A stretch of DNA of 64,000 nucleotides from Caenimonas sedimenti (GCF_007833165.1 NZ_VOBQ01000005.1:144876-208875), one strand, 5' to 3'. Counted from the first letter of the stretch, positions 36,882 through 46,405 are shown. The notes: generated by a model from the letters alone, not told the origin. A program made the numbers and translations.

Positions 36882-39257
36882 ATGTCCAGCAGCACCCAAG
36901 ACTTCTCCACGCTTTTCGACCTTCTGCCCATCGGCGCCTACCGCGCCGGGGCCGAAGGCCGGCAGTGGCGCGTGAATGCGGCGCTGGCGCGCATCTACGG
37001 CTTCGCGGGTGAAGCCGAAGCGCTCGCGGCGTTCAACGACCCCGCCACCCGCTGGTATGTGGAACCCGGCCGTCGCGAAGCGTTTCGCGCATTGCTCGAA
37101 AAGGAAGGCGTGGTCCGCCATTTCGTCTCGGAGGTGTTCCGTCACGGTTCGGGCGAGCGGATCTGGGTGGCCGAGAACGCGCACGTGGTGCGTGACGCCG
37201 AAGGCCGGACCCTTTACTACGAAGGCACGGTCGAGGACATCACCGAGCAGCGCCGGACCGACTTGACACTCGCGAGCCGGCAGGCCCAGTTCGCCGCGCT
37301 CATCGACACCATCCCCGACCGCGTCTGGCTGCAGGATGCCGAAGGCGTCTATGTCCTGTCCAACCCAGCGCACCAGCGCCACCATGGGCTGGCAGCGGAC
37401 CGGATTCTCGGCCGGACCGCCAAGGACCTGTTCGATGCCGCGACGGCCGAGCGCGTGCGCGCCTCCGACCTGAAAGCCATGGCTTCGCCGGTCCCGCTCG
37501 TGTACGAGAACGAGTTGGTGTCCGCGGCCGAAGGCGAAACCCGCCTGTTCGAGATCGTCAAGGCCGCGGTGCGCGACACGGAGGGCCGCAGCGTGGGGCT
37601 GGTCGGCATCGCCCGTGACATCACGGCACGCAAGCGCGCCGAGGCGGACCTGATCGCGGCGCGGGACGCCGCCGAGGCCGGCGGGCGGGCCAAGGCGGAG
37701 TTCCTGGCCAACATGAGCCATGAGATCCGCACGCCCATGAACGCGGTGATCGGCATGAGCGACCTGCTGCTGGACACCCGGCTGGACGACACGCAGAAGG
37801 AATTCGCGGACACCATCCGCACCAGCGGCGACCAGCTGCTCGCGCTGATCAACGACATCCTGGACTTCTCCAAGATCGAGTCCGGCTTCATGCAGCTGGA
37901 ACGCGTCCCGGTCAACCTCTCCGACTGCATCGAGGGTGCCTTCGACCTCACCGGCCGGGCCGCCACGGCCAAGGGACTCGACCTGCTGTACTGGATCGAG
38001 GACGAGGTGCCCCGCACGATCTTCTCGGACGTGACGCGGCTGCGCCAGGTGTTCATCAACCTGGTCAACAACGCCGTCAAGTTCACGCCGGAGGGCGAGG
38101 TTTTCGTGCGCATCTCACGGCGCCTCGCCGATGACGGCAAGGTGCTGCTGCACGCCAGCGTGCGCGACAGCGGCATCGGCATCCCGCGGGAAGCCATGGA
38201 CCGCCTGTTCCAGGTGTTCAGCCAGGTCGACGCGTCCACCACCCGCCAATATGGCGGAACCGGACTGGGGCTGGCCATCTGCCGCCGCATCGTCACGCTG
38301 ATGGGTGGCCGGATCTGGGTCGAATCGGAAGACGGCAAGGGCTCCAACTTCCAGTTCGAGATCCCGCTGGAAGCCGCGCCGCATGCCGCCGCGCCGGCCC
38401 GCAAGACCGTGGGCCTGGCCGCGCGCAAGCTGCTGATCGTGGACGACAACGCCACCAACCGGCGCATCCTCACGCTGCAGACGCAGCGCTGGGGCATGCT
38501 GCCGGAGGCGGCCTCGTCGGGCGCCGAAGCGCTGGCCTGGCTCGACGCCGGCAAGACCTTCGACGCGGCCATCATCGACGTGCAGATGCCGTTCATGGAC
38601 GGCTACATGCTGGCTGCCGAAGTCCGCAAGCGCCGCAACGCGCGCGAGCTCCCCATGCTGGCGCTGACGTCATTGGGCGACACGGGCCAGCGCTTCGCCG
38701 GCCTGGACGTCGCCCAGACGCTGATGAAGCCCACCAAGGCCACGGTGCTGTTCGACGCCATCTGCGAACTGTTCGACCGCCTGCCGCCGCCGGCCGCTGC
38801 GCCTGCCGGCGGCGACAAGCCCAAGGTGCCCAAGCTCGGCGAACTCGTGCCGCTCAGGGTGCTGCTGGCCGAGGACAACGAGGTCAACCAGCGCGTGGCG
38901 ACGCTGATGCTCACCGGGCTGGGCTACCAGCGCGAGCTGGCCGGCAACGGCCTGGCGGTGCTGGAAGCGGTCGCGAGCGCCGCCGCCGCGGGCCAGGGCT
39001 TCGACGTGGTGCTGATGGACGTGCAGATGCCCGAGATGGATGGGCTGCAGGCCACCCGCGCCCTGTGCGAGCGTTTCGGCACGGGCGACCGGCCCTGGAT
39101 CGTCGCCATGACCGCCAATGCCATGGAGGGCGACCGCGAAACCTGCCTGGCCGCCGGCATGGACGACTACCTCAGCAAGCCCATCCGGGCGCCTCTGCTG
39201 GTGGAGGCCCTGCGCAGCGCCGCCACGGGCCTCGCGGTCCGCCGCGGCGGGGCGTAG
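36882..39257 (+). CDS. Hybrid sensor histidine kinase with two PAS and two receiver domains
   Basis: 791 residues, no membrane segments, so a soluble sensor. Order: PAS 1 (about 5-125, ending in a PAC motif YYEGTVEDITEQ), PAS 2 (130-255), HisKA with phospho-His280 (NMSHEIRTP), HATPase (375-500; N-box NLVNNAVKF, G2-box GGTGLGLAI), receiver 1 with Asp566, receiver 2 with Asp713. No HPt domain and no output regulator next to it, so it must signal through a remote HPt/regulator. ATG 36882 was chosen because the frame before it runs into the rho coding region. It stands alone between rho and rpmE2. Confidence 0.92.
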   Translation: MSSSTQDFSTLFDLLPIGAYRAGAEGRQWRVNAALARIYGFAGEAEALAAFNDPATRWYVEPGRREAFRALLEKEGVVRHFVSEVFRHGSGERIWVAENAHVVRDAEGRTLYYEGTVEDITEQRRTDLTLASRQAQFAALIDTIPDRVWLQDAEGVYVLSNPAHQRHHGLAADRILGRTAKDLFDAATAERVRASDLKAMASPVPLVYENELVSAAEGETRLFEIVKAAVRDTEGRSVGLVGIARDITARKRAEADLIAARDAAEAGGRAKAEFLANMSHEIRTPMNAVIGMSDLLLDTRLDDTQKEFADTIRTSGDQLLALINDILDFSKIESGFMQLERVPVNLSDCIEGAFDLTGRAATAKGLDLLYWIEDEVPRTIFSDVTRLRQVFINLVNNAVKFTPEGEVFVRISRRLADDGKVLLHASVRDSGIGIPREAMDRLFQVFSQVDASTTRQYGGTGLGLAICRRIVTLMGGRIWVESEDGKGSNFQFEIPLEAAPHAAAPARKTVGLAARKLLIVDDNATNRRILTLQTQRWGMLPEAASSGAEALAWLDAGKTFDAAIIDVQMPFMDGYMLAAEVRKRRNARELPMLALTSLGDTGQRFAGLDVAQTLMKPTKATVLFDAICELFDRLPPPAAAPAGGDKPKVPKLGELVPLRVLLAEDNEVNQRVATLMLTGLGYQRELAGNGLAVLEAVASAAAAGQGFDVVLMDVQMPEMDGLQATRALCERFGTGDRPWIVAMTANAMEGDRETCLAAGMDDYLSKPIRAPLLVEALRSAATGLAVRRGGA

Positions 39258-39301
39258 GCTGGAGGTGAGCGCGCAGCCGAACCCCAGCTTGCCAGCCGGG
39301 T

Positions 39302-39307
39302 TATAAT
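39302..39307 (+). promoter_or_regulatory. -10 element upstream of rpmE2
   Basis: A perfect TATAAT at 39302-39307, in otherwise GC-rich DNA, 90 bases before the rpmE2 start. The -35 region is not obvious. The intervening leader may carry ribosomal-protein control. Confidence 0.5.
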
Positions 39308-39396
39308 CCAAGGCTTTTCGCGGAAAGTACGCCGGGAATTCTGAGGCGCAAGGGTTGCGCCGGCCCGGTGCGGCTGCCGCCACTGACGAGGATCCC

Positions 39397-39654
39397 ATGA
39401 GAGAAGGCATTCACCCCAACTACCGCGAAGTGCTCTTCGTGGACCTGTCCAACGGTTTCAAGTTCGTCACGCGTTCCTGCGTGAACACCAAGGAAATGGG
39501 CAAGACGGACGACGGCCGCGAGCTGCCGCTGTTCAAGCTGGACACCTCCAGCGAGTCGCATCCCTTCTACACGGGCACCCAGAAGTCGGTCAACGACATG
39601 GGCGGCCGCGTCGACAAGTTCTTCAAGAAGTTCGGCAAGACCCCCGCCAAGTAA
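39397..39654 (+). CDS. rpmE2: 50S ribosomal protein L31, type B
   Basis: 85 residues starting MREGIHPNYREV, as in type B L31. It lacks the zinc-binding CxxC of type A and has the longer C-terminal HPFYTGTQK...DKFFKKFG. GAGGA stands six bases before ATG 39397. Type B proteins replace the zinc-binding type under zinc limitation in species that own both; many betaproteobacteria keep only this type. Confidence 0.95.
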   Translation: MREGIHPNYREVLFVDLSNGFKFVTRSCVNTKEMGKTDDGRELPLFKLDTSSESHPFYTGTQKSVNDMGGRVDKFFKKFGKTPAK

Positions 39655-39678
39655 AGAATCGCGCGCCGGTCACCAGCG

Positions 39679-39707
39679 AAGGCAGCCCTCCCCGGCTGCC
39701 TTTTTTG
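39679..39707 (+). terminator. Intrinsic terminator of rpmE2
   Basis: AAGGCAGCC (39679-39687), loop CTCCCC, GGCTGCCTT (39694-39702) and six T. Strong stem and U tract 24 bases after the stop. Confidence 0.88.
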
Positions 39708-39736
39708 TTGGCGGCGCGTATGACAAACTCGCGCGC

Positions 39737-41419
39737 TTGAACCAGCCCACCCCCGCCATCGTCACCCAGAGCGCCGTGCGCCGGCTGCCGCGGCTGGCCC
39801 TGCTGCTGTTCTGCGCCGCCTACGTGATCCCCGGGTTCGTGGGCCGCGAGCCCTGGAAGAACGCGGACATCATGGCGCTGGGCTACATGGTGGAACTCGC
39901 CGAGGGCCGCGCGAGCTGGCTCAGCCCCACGCTGCTGGGGCAGCCGCCGGAGTTCGATGCCCTGCTGCCCTACTGGCTGGGCGCCTGGGCGATGCAGCTG
40001 GCGCCCGGCTGGGTCTCCCCCGATTTCGCTGCGCGCCTGCCGTTCGTTGCCCTGCTCGTGCTGACGCTGTTCGCCACCTGGTACGGCGTTTTTTCGCTGG
40101 CCCGCAGCCCGCGCGCGCAGCCGGTGGCGTTTGCGTTCGGGGGCGAGGCGCAGCCGCAGGACTACGCCCGGGCGGTGGCCGATGGCGGCCTGCTGGCGCT
40201 GATCGCCTGCTTCGGGCTGGCCCAGCTGTCGCACGAAACCACGCCGTCGCTGGCCCAACTGGGCTTTGCCTCCCTCACCTTCTACGGGCTGGCCGCACTG
40301 CCCTACCGGCTGGCCCTGCCAGCGCTGAGCCTCGCCGTGGGCCTGCTGGGGCTGGCCCTGAGCGGCGCGCCGGCCATGGCCGTGCTGTTCGCGCTGGGCG
40401 GGGCACTGGTGACGGTGATGGATCGCGAAACCGCGGATGCACCGGCCCGGCAACGCGCGGCCTTGGTGGCGATCGGCCTGGCTGTGGCGGCAGCGGCAGT
40501 TGCTGCGGCCTTCGATACCTGGCACTGGCGCCTGGGTTCGGCACCCGGTGTGGACCGCGACTGGAAGTCGGTCGGACGCCTGCTGCTCTGGTTCACTTGG
40601 CCCGCCTGGCCGCTCGCCCTCTGGACGCTCTGGCAGTGGCGCCGCCAGCTCGCCAGCCGGCACGTGGCGTTGCCGGCCTGGTTCGCGGCCGTGTCGGTGA
40701 TCACCGCCCTGCTTTCCTCGCCCTCCGACCGCGCCTTGCTGCTGGCGCTTCCCGCGCTGGCCACATTGGCGGCCTTCGCCCTGCCTACCTTCCGCCGCAG
40801 CGTTTCGGCACTGATCGACTGGTTCACGCTCCTCTTTTTCAGCCTCTGCACCATCGTCATCTGGGTGATCTGGGTGGCGATGATGACGGGCGTGCCCGCC
40901 AAGCCCGCCGCCAACGTCGCCAAACTCGCACCCGGCTTCGTGCCGCAGTTCGCCCTGCTGCCCTTCCTGCTGGCGCTGGCTGCGACGCTGGCCTGGTTCT
41001 GGCTCGTCCACTGGCGGACCAGCCGCAGCCGGCAAGCGATCTGGAAGAGCCTCGTCCTGCCCGCCGGTGGCGCCGCGTTGGGCTGGCTGCTGGTGATGAC
41101 CTTGTGGCTGCCGGTGCTCGATTACGGGCGCAGCTATGTGCCCGTGGTCAACGGCATCGTGCGCCACATGGACCGGCCCAGCTGCGTCGAGGTCTTTGGC
41201 CTCACGCGCGCGCAGATCGCCGCGCTGCGTTATCACGCCAGGCTCGACTTGCGCGCCGCCAGCATTCCCAGCGCCTGCCCCTGGCTGGTGGCGGCGCCGG
41301 ACGTGCAGGTGGCGCTGCCCATGGTGCTGGACGCGCGCCAGTGGCAGCTGGTCGCGACCGTGCGCCGGCCGACGGATGCGCGCGACAACCTGCTCCTTTT
41401 CCGCAAGAGCGGGGGCTGA
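39737..41419 (+). CDS. Membrane glycosyltransferase, ArnT/PMT-like
   Basis: 560 residues with about ten to twelve hydrophobic segments. The N-terminal loop after the first segment reads GREPWKNADIMALGYMVELA, the place where GT-C fold enzymes carry the acidic catalytic motif. Such enzymes move a sugar from a polyprenyl phosphate to lipid A or protein. The acceptor is unknown. The start is TTG at 39737; no nearby ATG precedes the first membrane helix. Its TGA overlaps the ATG of the MATE gene by one base, so the two are coupled. Confidence 0.75.
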   Translation: MNQPTPAIVTQSAVRRLPRLALLLFCAAYVIPGFVGREPWKNADIMALGYMVELAEGRASWLSPTLLGQPPEFDALLPYWLGAWAMQLAPGWVSPDFAARLPFVALLVLTLFATWYGVFSLARSPRAQPVAFAFGGEAQPQDYARAVADGGLLALIACFGLAQLSHETTPSLAQLGFASLTFYGLAALPYRLALPALSLAVGLLGLALSGAPAMAVLFALGGALVTVMDRETADAPARQRAALVAIGLAVAAAAVAAAFDTWHWRLGSAPGVDRDWKSVGRLLLWFTWPAWPLALWTLWQWRRQLASRHVALPAWFAAVSVITALLSSPSDRALLLALPALATLAAFALPTFRRSVSALIDWFTLLFFSLCTIVIWVIWVAMMTGVPAKPAANVAKLAPGFVPQFALLPFLLALAATLAWFWLVHWRTSRSRQAIWKSLVLPAGGAALGWLLVMTLWLPVLDYGRSYVPVVNGIVRHMDRPSCVEVFGLTRAQIAALRYHARLDLRAASIPSACPWLVAAPDVQVALPMVLDARQWQLVATVRRPTDARDNLLLFRKSGG

Positions 41420-42765
41420 TGGCCAGCGAGCTGCGAACGATCGCCCGGCACGCGGGCACGATCTGGATCGGGCAGATCGCGGTGATGGCCTTCGGGATCA
41501 CCGACACCATCGTCGCGGGCCGCTATTCCCAGGAGGCGCTGGCCGCGCTGTCCGTGGGATCCGCGGTCTTCATCAGCATCTTCGTCGCCACCATGGGCGT
41601 GTTGCAGGTCCTGCTGCCGGTCTGGGCGGAGCTGCATGGCGCCGGCCGGCGCCACGAGCTGGGCCGCTCCGTGCGCCAGGCGCTCTACCTGGCCGCCCTG
41701 GCGACCATCGTCGGCATCGCTGGCCTGCTGTTCCCCGGCTTCCTGCTGGACGCCACCGGCGTGCCCGAGGAATTGCAAGGCGAGGTGCGGCGCTACCTGG
41801 CCGTGCTCGCGCTCGCGCTGCCGCCGGCCCTGCTGTTCCGCATGTACGGCACGCTGAACCAGAGCCTGGGCAAGCCGCAACTGGTGACCTGGCTGCAGAC
41901 GGCGTCGCTCACGGCCAAAATCCCGCTAACGATCTGGTTCGCGTTCGGCGGCGCCGGCCTGCCGGCGATGGGGGTGGTCGGCTGCGCCTGGGCCAGCGTG
42001 GTCGTCAACTATGTGTTCCTCGGGCTGGCGATCTGGCTGCTGCGCACCGATGCGATGTACGCGCCCTACGCGATCTGGCGTCGCATGGAGCCGCCGGACT
42101 GGCCCGCGATCGCGCACTTCGCGCGCATGGGCATCCCGGCCGGGCTCGCGATCATGGTGGAGGTGACCTCGTTCACGCTGATGGCGCTGTTCATCGCCCG
42201 TCAGGGCACGTTGGCCGCCGCCGCCCACCAGATCGCGTCCAACCTCGCGGCGGTGCTGTACATGATGCCGCTGTCGACCGCCATCTCGACCAGTTCGCGC
42301 GTGAGCTACTGGCTGGGCGCGGGCGATCCCAAGCGGGCGCGCGCCTGCATCCGCACGGGCTTCAAGCTGGGCCTGTCGCTGGCGCTGGGCGCCGGCCTTG
42401 TCGTGTGGCTGGCGAACGACCTGATCGCACGCATCTACAGCAGCGACGCCCAAGTGGCGGCACTGGCGGCGGGGCTGCTGGCGTGGCTGGCCGTCTACCA
42501 TGTCGGCGATGCCATCCAGGCGCTTTGCGTCTTCGTGCTGCGCTGCTACCGCGTTGCCGTCGCGCCGCTGGTCGCGTACTGCGTGCTGCTGTGGGGCGTG
42601 GGACTGGCGGGGGGCTTCGTCCTGGCCTACCAGGGCCTCGGACCCTGGCCCGCGCAGCAATCGCCGGCCGCGTTCTGGATTGCCGCGGCCTTCGCGCTCG
42701 GCCTGCTGGCTATCATCCTGCCGTTGATTCTGTGGCGGGCCGTGCGGGCGTATCGGCCGGCCTGA
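41419..42765 (+). CDS. MATE-family efflux transporter
   Basis: Twelve-segment cation-coupled antiporter of 448 residues, the usual size. N-terminal IWIGQIAVMAFGITDTIVAGRYSQEALAALSVG is the MATE opening, and a second copy of the fold begins near GIPAGLAIMVEVTSFTLMAL. Exports drugs, dyes or organic cations; substrate unknown. Its last 53 bases overlap, on the opposite strand, the end of phoR. Confidence 0.93.
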   Translation: MASELRTIARHAGTIWIGQIAVMAFGITDTIVAGRYSQEALAALSVGSAVFISIFVATMGVLQVLLPVWAELHGAGRRHELGRSVRQALYLAALATIVGIAGLLFPGFLLDATGVPEELQGEVRRYLAVLALALPPALLFRMYGTLNQSLGKPQLVTWLQTASLTAKIPLTIWFAFGGAGLPAMGVVGCAWASVVVNYVFLGLAIWLLRTDAMYAPYAIWRRMEPPDWPAIAHFARMGIPAGLAIMVEVTSFTLMALFIARQGTLAAAAHQIASNLAAVLYMMPLSTAISTSSRVSYWLGAGDPKRARACIRTGFKLGLSLALGAGLVVWLANDLIARIYSSDAQVAALAAGLLAWLAVYHVGDAIQALCVFVLRCYRVAVAPLVAYCVLLWGVGLAGGFVLAYQGLGPWPAQQSPAAFWIAAAFALGLLAIILPLILWRAVRAYRPA

Positions 42766-44077
42766 ACGGCGCGCCGCCACGCACGCGCGCCGGCGGGTAG
42801 AGGATGCTGAACGTGGAGCCGGTGCCGACCCGGCTGTCGATGCGGAGCTCCGCGCCATGGCGCTGCACCACATGCTTGACGATGGCCAACCCGAGGCCCG
42901 TGCCGCCGGTTTCGCGCGAGCGGCTGCGGTCGATGCGGTAGAAGCGTTCGGTCAGGCGCGGCACGTGTTCGGGCGCGATGCCCGGCCCGGTGTCTCGCAC
43001 AGAGAATTCGGCACGTCCATCGGCAACGAGGCCGCACCGAACCGCCACGCTGCCACCATCGGGTGTGTAGCGCACGGCATTGGTGACCAGGTTCGACATG
43101 GCGCTCTGCCATTCGCTGGGCACGCCGGCGATCTCCAGCGTGCGGTCGGCCTCGAAGCGCAGCGTGAGCGACTTGCCCAGCGTCGCCAGGAGGGCGCGCG
43201 CCTCTTCCTCGCACTGGGCGCTCAGCACCGTGGCGTGCGTCCATTCGCCGCCGCCCGGCAGCGGGCTGCCTTCCAGCCGCGAGAGCGTCAGCAGGTCGCT
43301 CACCAGCGTCTGCATGCGCTGGGCCTGCTGCGCCATCAGCCGCAGGTAGCGGCTGCGTTCGTCGCCGGGCAGGTCGAGGGTCTGCAGCGTCTCGACGAAC
43401 CCCGCCAGCACGGTGAGCGGCGTGCGGATCTCGTGCGACACGTTGGCCACGAAATCGCGCCGCATGATCTCCGCCTGCTCCATCGCCGTGACGTCGCGCG
43501 ACAGCAGCAGGAGACGGCCTTCGCCGTAGGGATGCAGGCGCAGCGACAGCTTGACGGGTCGCGCCGGTGTGCTCCCGGGCGCGGCAACGATCAGGTCGCT
43601 GCTGAAGTCGCGGCCCTGGTGGTAGGCGCTGAAGTCGGGGTCGCGCACCAGGTTGATGATGTTCTGCTGCAAGTCACGCTCGGGGTCCAGGCCGAACTGC
43701 TCTGCCGCCGTCTCGTTGCACCACTCGATGCGGCCACGCGCGTCCAGCAGCACGACGCCATTGGGCGACCCCCGGATGGCGCCCAGGAACTCTTCCAGCC
43801 GATCGCGCGCCTCGGTGACGTCGCGCTCGCGCAGCGTCACCGCGCGCCGCACGCGGTCCGCGGCATCACCCCACAACCCGCCGACGCGCGGCGCCGACTG
43901 GAACTGCCCGGCCCGCAACCAGCGCAGCACCCGCATCGCACGCAATGTCTCCAGCGTGAACCAGCCGACCGCACCGGCCACCAGGCCGAGCTCGGCGCCG
44001 CGGTCACCCCCCAGCCACCATCCGGTCCCGCCACCGGCCACGAGGCAGATGAGGAAGGTGGCGAGCCGGGCGAGCAT
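42713..44077 (-). CDS. phoR: Phosphate-regulon sensor histidine kinase PhoR
   Basis: Inner-membrane kinase that phosphorylates PhoB when phosphate is low. 454 residues: two N-terminal membrane helices (about 4-45), a PAS domain (95-200), HisKA with His215 (NVSHEIRTP) and HATPase (GGTGLGLAIVKHVVQRHGAEL). ATG 44077 was chosen because it begins the first membrane helix; the longer frame overlaps phoB. The C-terminal 17 codons (PADTPARPATESTAG) extend into the MATE gene on the other strand. Last gene of the pst-pho operon. Confidence 0.95.
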   Translation of the reverse strand: MLARLATFLICLVAGGGTGWWLGGDRGAELGLVAGAVGWFTLETLRAMRVLRWLRAGQFQSAPRVGGLWGDAADRVRRAVTLRERDVTEARDRLEEFLGAIRGSPNGVVLLDARGRIEWCNETAAEQFGLDPERDLQQNIINLVRDPDFSAYHQGRDFSSDLIVAAPGSTPARPVKLSLRLHPYGEGRLLLLSRDVTAMEQAEIMRRDFVANVSHEIRTPLTVLAGFVETLQTLDLPGDERSRYLRLMAQQAQRMQTLVSDLLTLSRLEGSPLPGGGEWTHATVLSAQCEEEARALLATLGKSLTLRFEADRTLEIAGVPSEWQSAMSNLVTNAVRYTPDGGSVAVRCGLVADGRAEFSVRDTGPGIAPEHVPRLTERFYRIDRSRSRETGGTGLGLAIVKHVVQRHGAELRIDSRVGTGSTFSILYPPARVRGGAPFRPADTPARPATESTAG

Positions 44078-44105
44078 GGTTGCTGGGCGCGCGGCGCCGG
44101 AGTGA

Positions 44106-44819
44106 TCAGGCGGCGGCGCGCGAAGCGCCCACCGGCTGCGCGGTGATGCGGTAGCCGGCGCCGCGCACGGTTTCAACCAGCGCGCCGGCTGGGCCGAGGG
44201 CTTCACGCAGCCGCTTCACGTGGACGTCCACCGTGCGCTCTTCGATGAAGACGTGGTCGCCCCACACCTTGTCCAGCAACTGCTGCCGGCTGTGCACGCG
44301 CTCGGGGTGCTTCATCAGGTAGTGCAGCAGCTTGAATTCGGTTGGCCCGAGCTTGACCGGACGGTTGTTCCAGCTGACACGGTGCGCGGCGGCATCCAGT
44401 GCGAGCGCGCCGATCGTCACGGTGTCCTCCACCTGCTCCGGCGCACGGCGGCGCAGCACCGCGCGGATGCGCGCCAGCAGTTCCTGCGTGGAGAACGGCT
44501 TGGTGATGTAGTCGTCGGCGCCCGCGTCGAGGCCGGCCACCTTGTCGGGTTCATCGCCACGGGCGGTCAGCATCAGGATGGGGACGGGCTTGGTCCGCGC
44601 GTCGGCGCGCCAGCGGCGCGCCAGCGCCAGACCACTCTGCCCCGGCAGCATCCAGTCGAGCAGGATGGCGTCCGGCAGCACGGCGTCGATCTCGCGTTGC
44701 GCCGCATCGCCATCTTCGGCCCATACGGGAGCCAGGCCGTTGTGGCGCAGGTTGACGGCGATCAGCTCGGCGATGGCCGGCTCGTCCTCGACGATCAGGA
44801 TGCGGGGCTGGTGCTTCAC
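44106..44819 (-). CDS. phoB: Phosphate-regulon response regulator PhoB
   Basis: DNA-binding activator of the Pho regulon, 237 residues. Receiver domain with Asp55 (LLDWMLPG) and Lys107 region (TKPFS), then an OmpR/PhoB winged helix (LGPTEFKLLHYLMKHPERVHSRQQLLDKVWG...RTVDVHVKRLR). The start is GTG at 44819, overlapping the phoU stop (GTGA). It should bind the Pho boxes described at 49425, 49471, 59259, 59291 and 62102. Confidence 0.96.
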   Translation of the reverse strand: MKHQPRILIVEDEPAIAELIAVNLRHNGLAPVWAEDGDAAQREIDAVLPDAILLDWMLPGQSGLALARRWRADARTKPVPILMLTARGDEPDKVAGLDAGADDYITKPFSTQELLARIRAVLRRRAPEQVEDTVTIGALALDAAAHRVSWNNRPVKLGPTEFKLLHYLMKHPERVHSRQQLLDKVWGDHVFIEERTVDVHVKRLREALGPAGALVETVRGAGYRITAQPVGASRAAA

Positions 44820-45520
44820 TTGACGGCGGATTCGATGGTTTCCATGGGGGCATGGCGCACGTCGGCGCCCTTCACCACATAGATGATGAACTCGGCGATG
44901 TTCTTCGCGTGGTCGCCGATGCGTTCGATCGCCTTGGCGATGAACAGCAGGTCGAGGCTGCTGGAGATGGTGCGCGGGTCTTCCATCATGTAGGTGATGA
45001 GCTTGCGCACGAAGCCGTCGAACTCCTTGTCCAGCGCGTCGTCTTCCTTCAGGATCGCGACCGCGGCCGCCGTGTCGAGCCGGGCGAACGCGTCCAGCGC
45101 CTTGCGCAGCTGGCCGGACGCGAGGTCGGCGGCCACGCGCAGCTCGGTGGCGGGCAGCGACCGCATCGCCCCGCTCTTGCCGATGATGGACTTCACCATG
45201 CGGGCGATCTTCTCTGCTTCATCGCCCACGCGCTCGAGGTTGGCCGTGGTCTTGGAGATCGCCATCAGCAGGCGCAGGTCGCGCGCGGTCGGCTGACGCC
45301 GCGCGATCACGGACGACAGCTCGCGGTCGATCTCGACTTCCATGTTGTTGACGCGGACCTCGTTCTCCAGGACCTGCTGCGCCGCGTCGCCGTTGAATTG
45401 CGACAGCGCATAGACGGCCTGGCGGATCTGCGACTCGACGAGCCCGCCGAGTTCCATCACGCGCGAGGACAGGGAACCGAGTTCGCTGTCGAACTGCGTG
45501 GAAAGGTGCTTCTCAGGCAT
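44816..45520 (-). CDS. phoU: Phosphate-signalling protein PhoU
   Basis: Connects PstSCAB to PhoR and keeps the regulon off when phosphate is ample. 234 residues of two three-helix bundles, each with the metal-binding E/DxxxD type motif (MELGGLVESQIRQ in the first, GDEAEKIARM and IERIGDHAKNIAE). It lies 11 bases after pstB and overlaps phoB by four. Confidence 0.96.
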   Translation of the reverse strand: MPEKHLSTQFDSELGSLSSRVMELGGLVESQIRQAVYALSQFNGDAAQQVLENEVRVNNMEVEIDRELSSVIARRQPTARDLRLLMAISKTTANLERVGDEAEKIARMVKSIIGKSGAMRSLPATELRVAADLASGQLRKALDAFARLDTAAAVAILKEDDALDKEFDGFVRKLITYMMEDPRTISSSLDLLFIAKAIERIGDHAKNIAEFIIYVVKGADVRHAPMETIESAVK

Positions 45521-45531
45521 GGGGACTCCGT

Positions 45532-46320
45532 TCAGCCGAACCGGCCGGTGATGTAGTCTTCCGTCTCTTGCCTTTTGGGCTTGAAGAAGATCTGTTCGGT
45601 CTCGCCGACCTCGATCAGGTCACCGAGGTACATGTAGGCCGTGTAGTCGGAGACACGCGCGGCCTGCTGCATGTTGTGGGTGACGATCACCACGGTGTAG
45701 TCATTCTTCAGCTCGGCGATCAGTTCCTCGATCTTGCCGGTGGAGATCGGGTCCAGGGCGGAGCACGGCTCGTCGAGCAGCAGCACCTCGGGCTTGATGG
45801 CGATGCCGCGCGCGATGCACAGCCGCTGCTGCTGGCCGCCCGAGAGGCCGGAGCCGCTTTGCTGCAGCTTGTCCTTGACCTCGTCCCACAGCGCGGCCTT
45901 GCGCAGCGCCCATTCGACCCGGTCGTCCATGTCCGCGTCGCCCAGCGATTCGAACAGGCGCACGCCGAAGGCGATGTTGTCGTAGATCGACATGGGGAAC
46001 GGCGTCGGCTTCTGGAACACCATGCCCACCTTGGCGCGGATCAGGGCGACGTCCTTCTTCGAAGTCAGCAGGTTCTCGCCGCCATCCAGCACGATCTGGC
46101 CTTCGGCGCGTTGCTCGGGGTACAGCTCGTACATGCGGTTGAAGGTGCGCAGCAGGGTGGACTTGCCGCAGCCCGACGGGCCGATGAAGGCGGTGACCTT
46201 CTTCTCGGGGATGTCGAGGTTGATGCCCTTCAGCGCGTGGAACTTGCCGTAGTAGAAGTTCAGGTCGCGCACGGCCAGTTTCGCCGATGCAGTCGTCGGG
46301 GTGTTCATTTGGATGTCCAT
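45532..46320 (-). CDS. pstB: Phosphate ABC transporter ATP-binding protein PstB
   Basis: 262 residues. Walker [10 protein letters not shown], signature [14 protein letters not shown], Walker [13 protein letters not shown] and the PstB-typical [11 protein letters not shown] opening and [10 protein letters not shown] end. ATG 46320 gives [12 protein letters not shown] 46308 is an alternative. It is separated from pstA by an 85-base gap filled with palindromes of the dispersed repeat type, the only sizeable gap inside the operon. Confidence 0.96.
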   Translation of the reverse strand: MDIQMNTPTTASAKLAVRDLNFYYGKFHALKGINLDIPEKKVTAFIGPSGCGKSTLLRTFNRMYELYPEQRAEGQIVLDGGENLLTSKKDVALIRAKVGMVFQKPTPFPMSIYDNIAFGVRLFESLGDADMDDRVEWALRKAALWDEVKDKLQQSGSGLSGGQQQRLCIARGIAIKPEVLLLDEPCSALDPISTGKIEELIAELKNDYTVVIVTHNMQQAARVSDYTAYMYLGDLIEVGETEQIFFKPKRQETEDYITGRFG

Positions 46321-46327
46321 TCGAGGG

Positions 46328-46405
46328 CCACCGCGGAACCGGCTTTGCCGGGCCGCTGGTGGCGCCCCCTTGAGGGGGAGGCGCCGAAGGCGCTTCGGGG
46401 GTGGG
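46328..46405. repeat. Palindromic repeat cluster between pstA and pstB
   Basis: First hairpin CCACCGCGG-AA-CCGGC (46328-46343), loop TTT, GCCGGG-CCGCTGGTGG (46347-46362). Then GGCGCC...GGCGCC (46361-46366 and 46380-46385) around CCCTTGAGGGGG, and GCGCC-GAA-GGCGC (46381-46393). The CCGGC-TTT-GCCGGG core is the same as in stem 2 of the elements at 29201-29464. It resembles the intergenic hairpin repeat common in Comamonadaceae. Inside an operon it could tune pstB expression. Confidence 0.65.
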
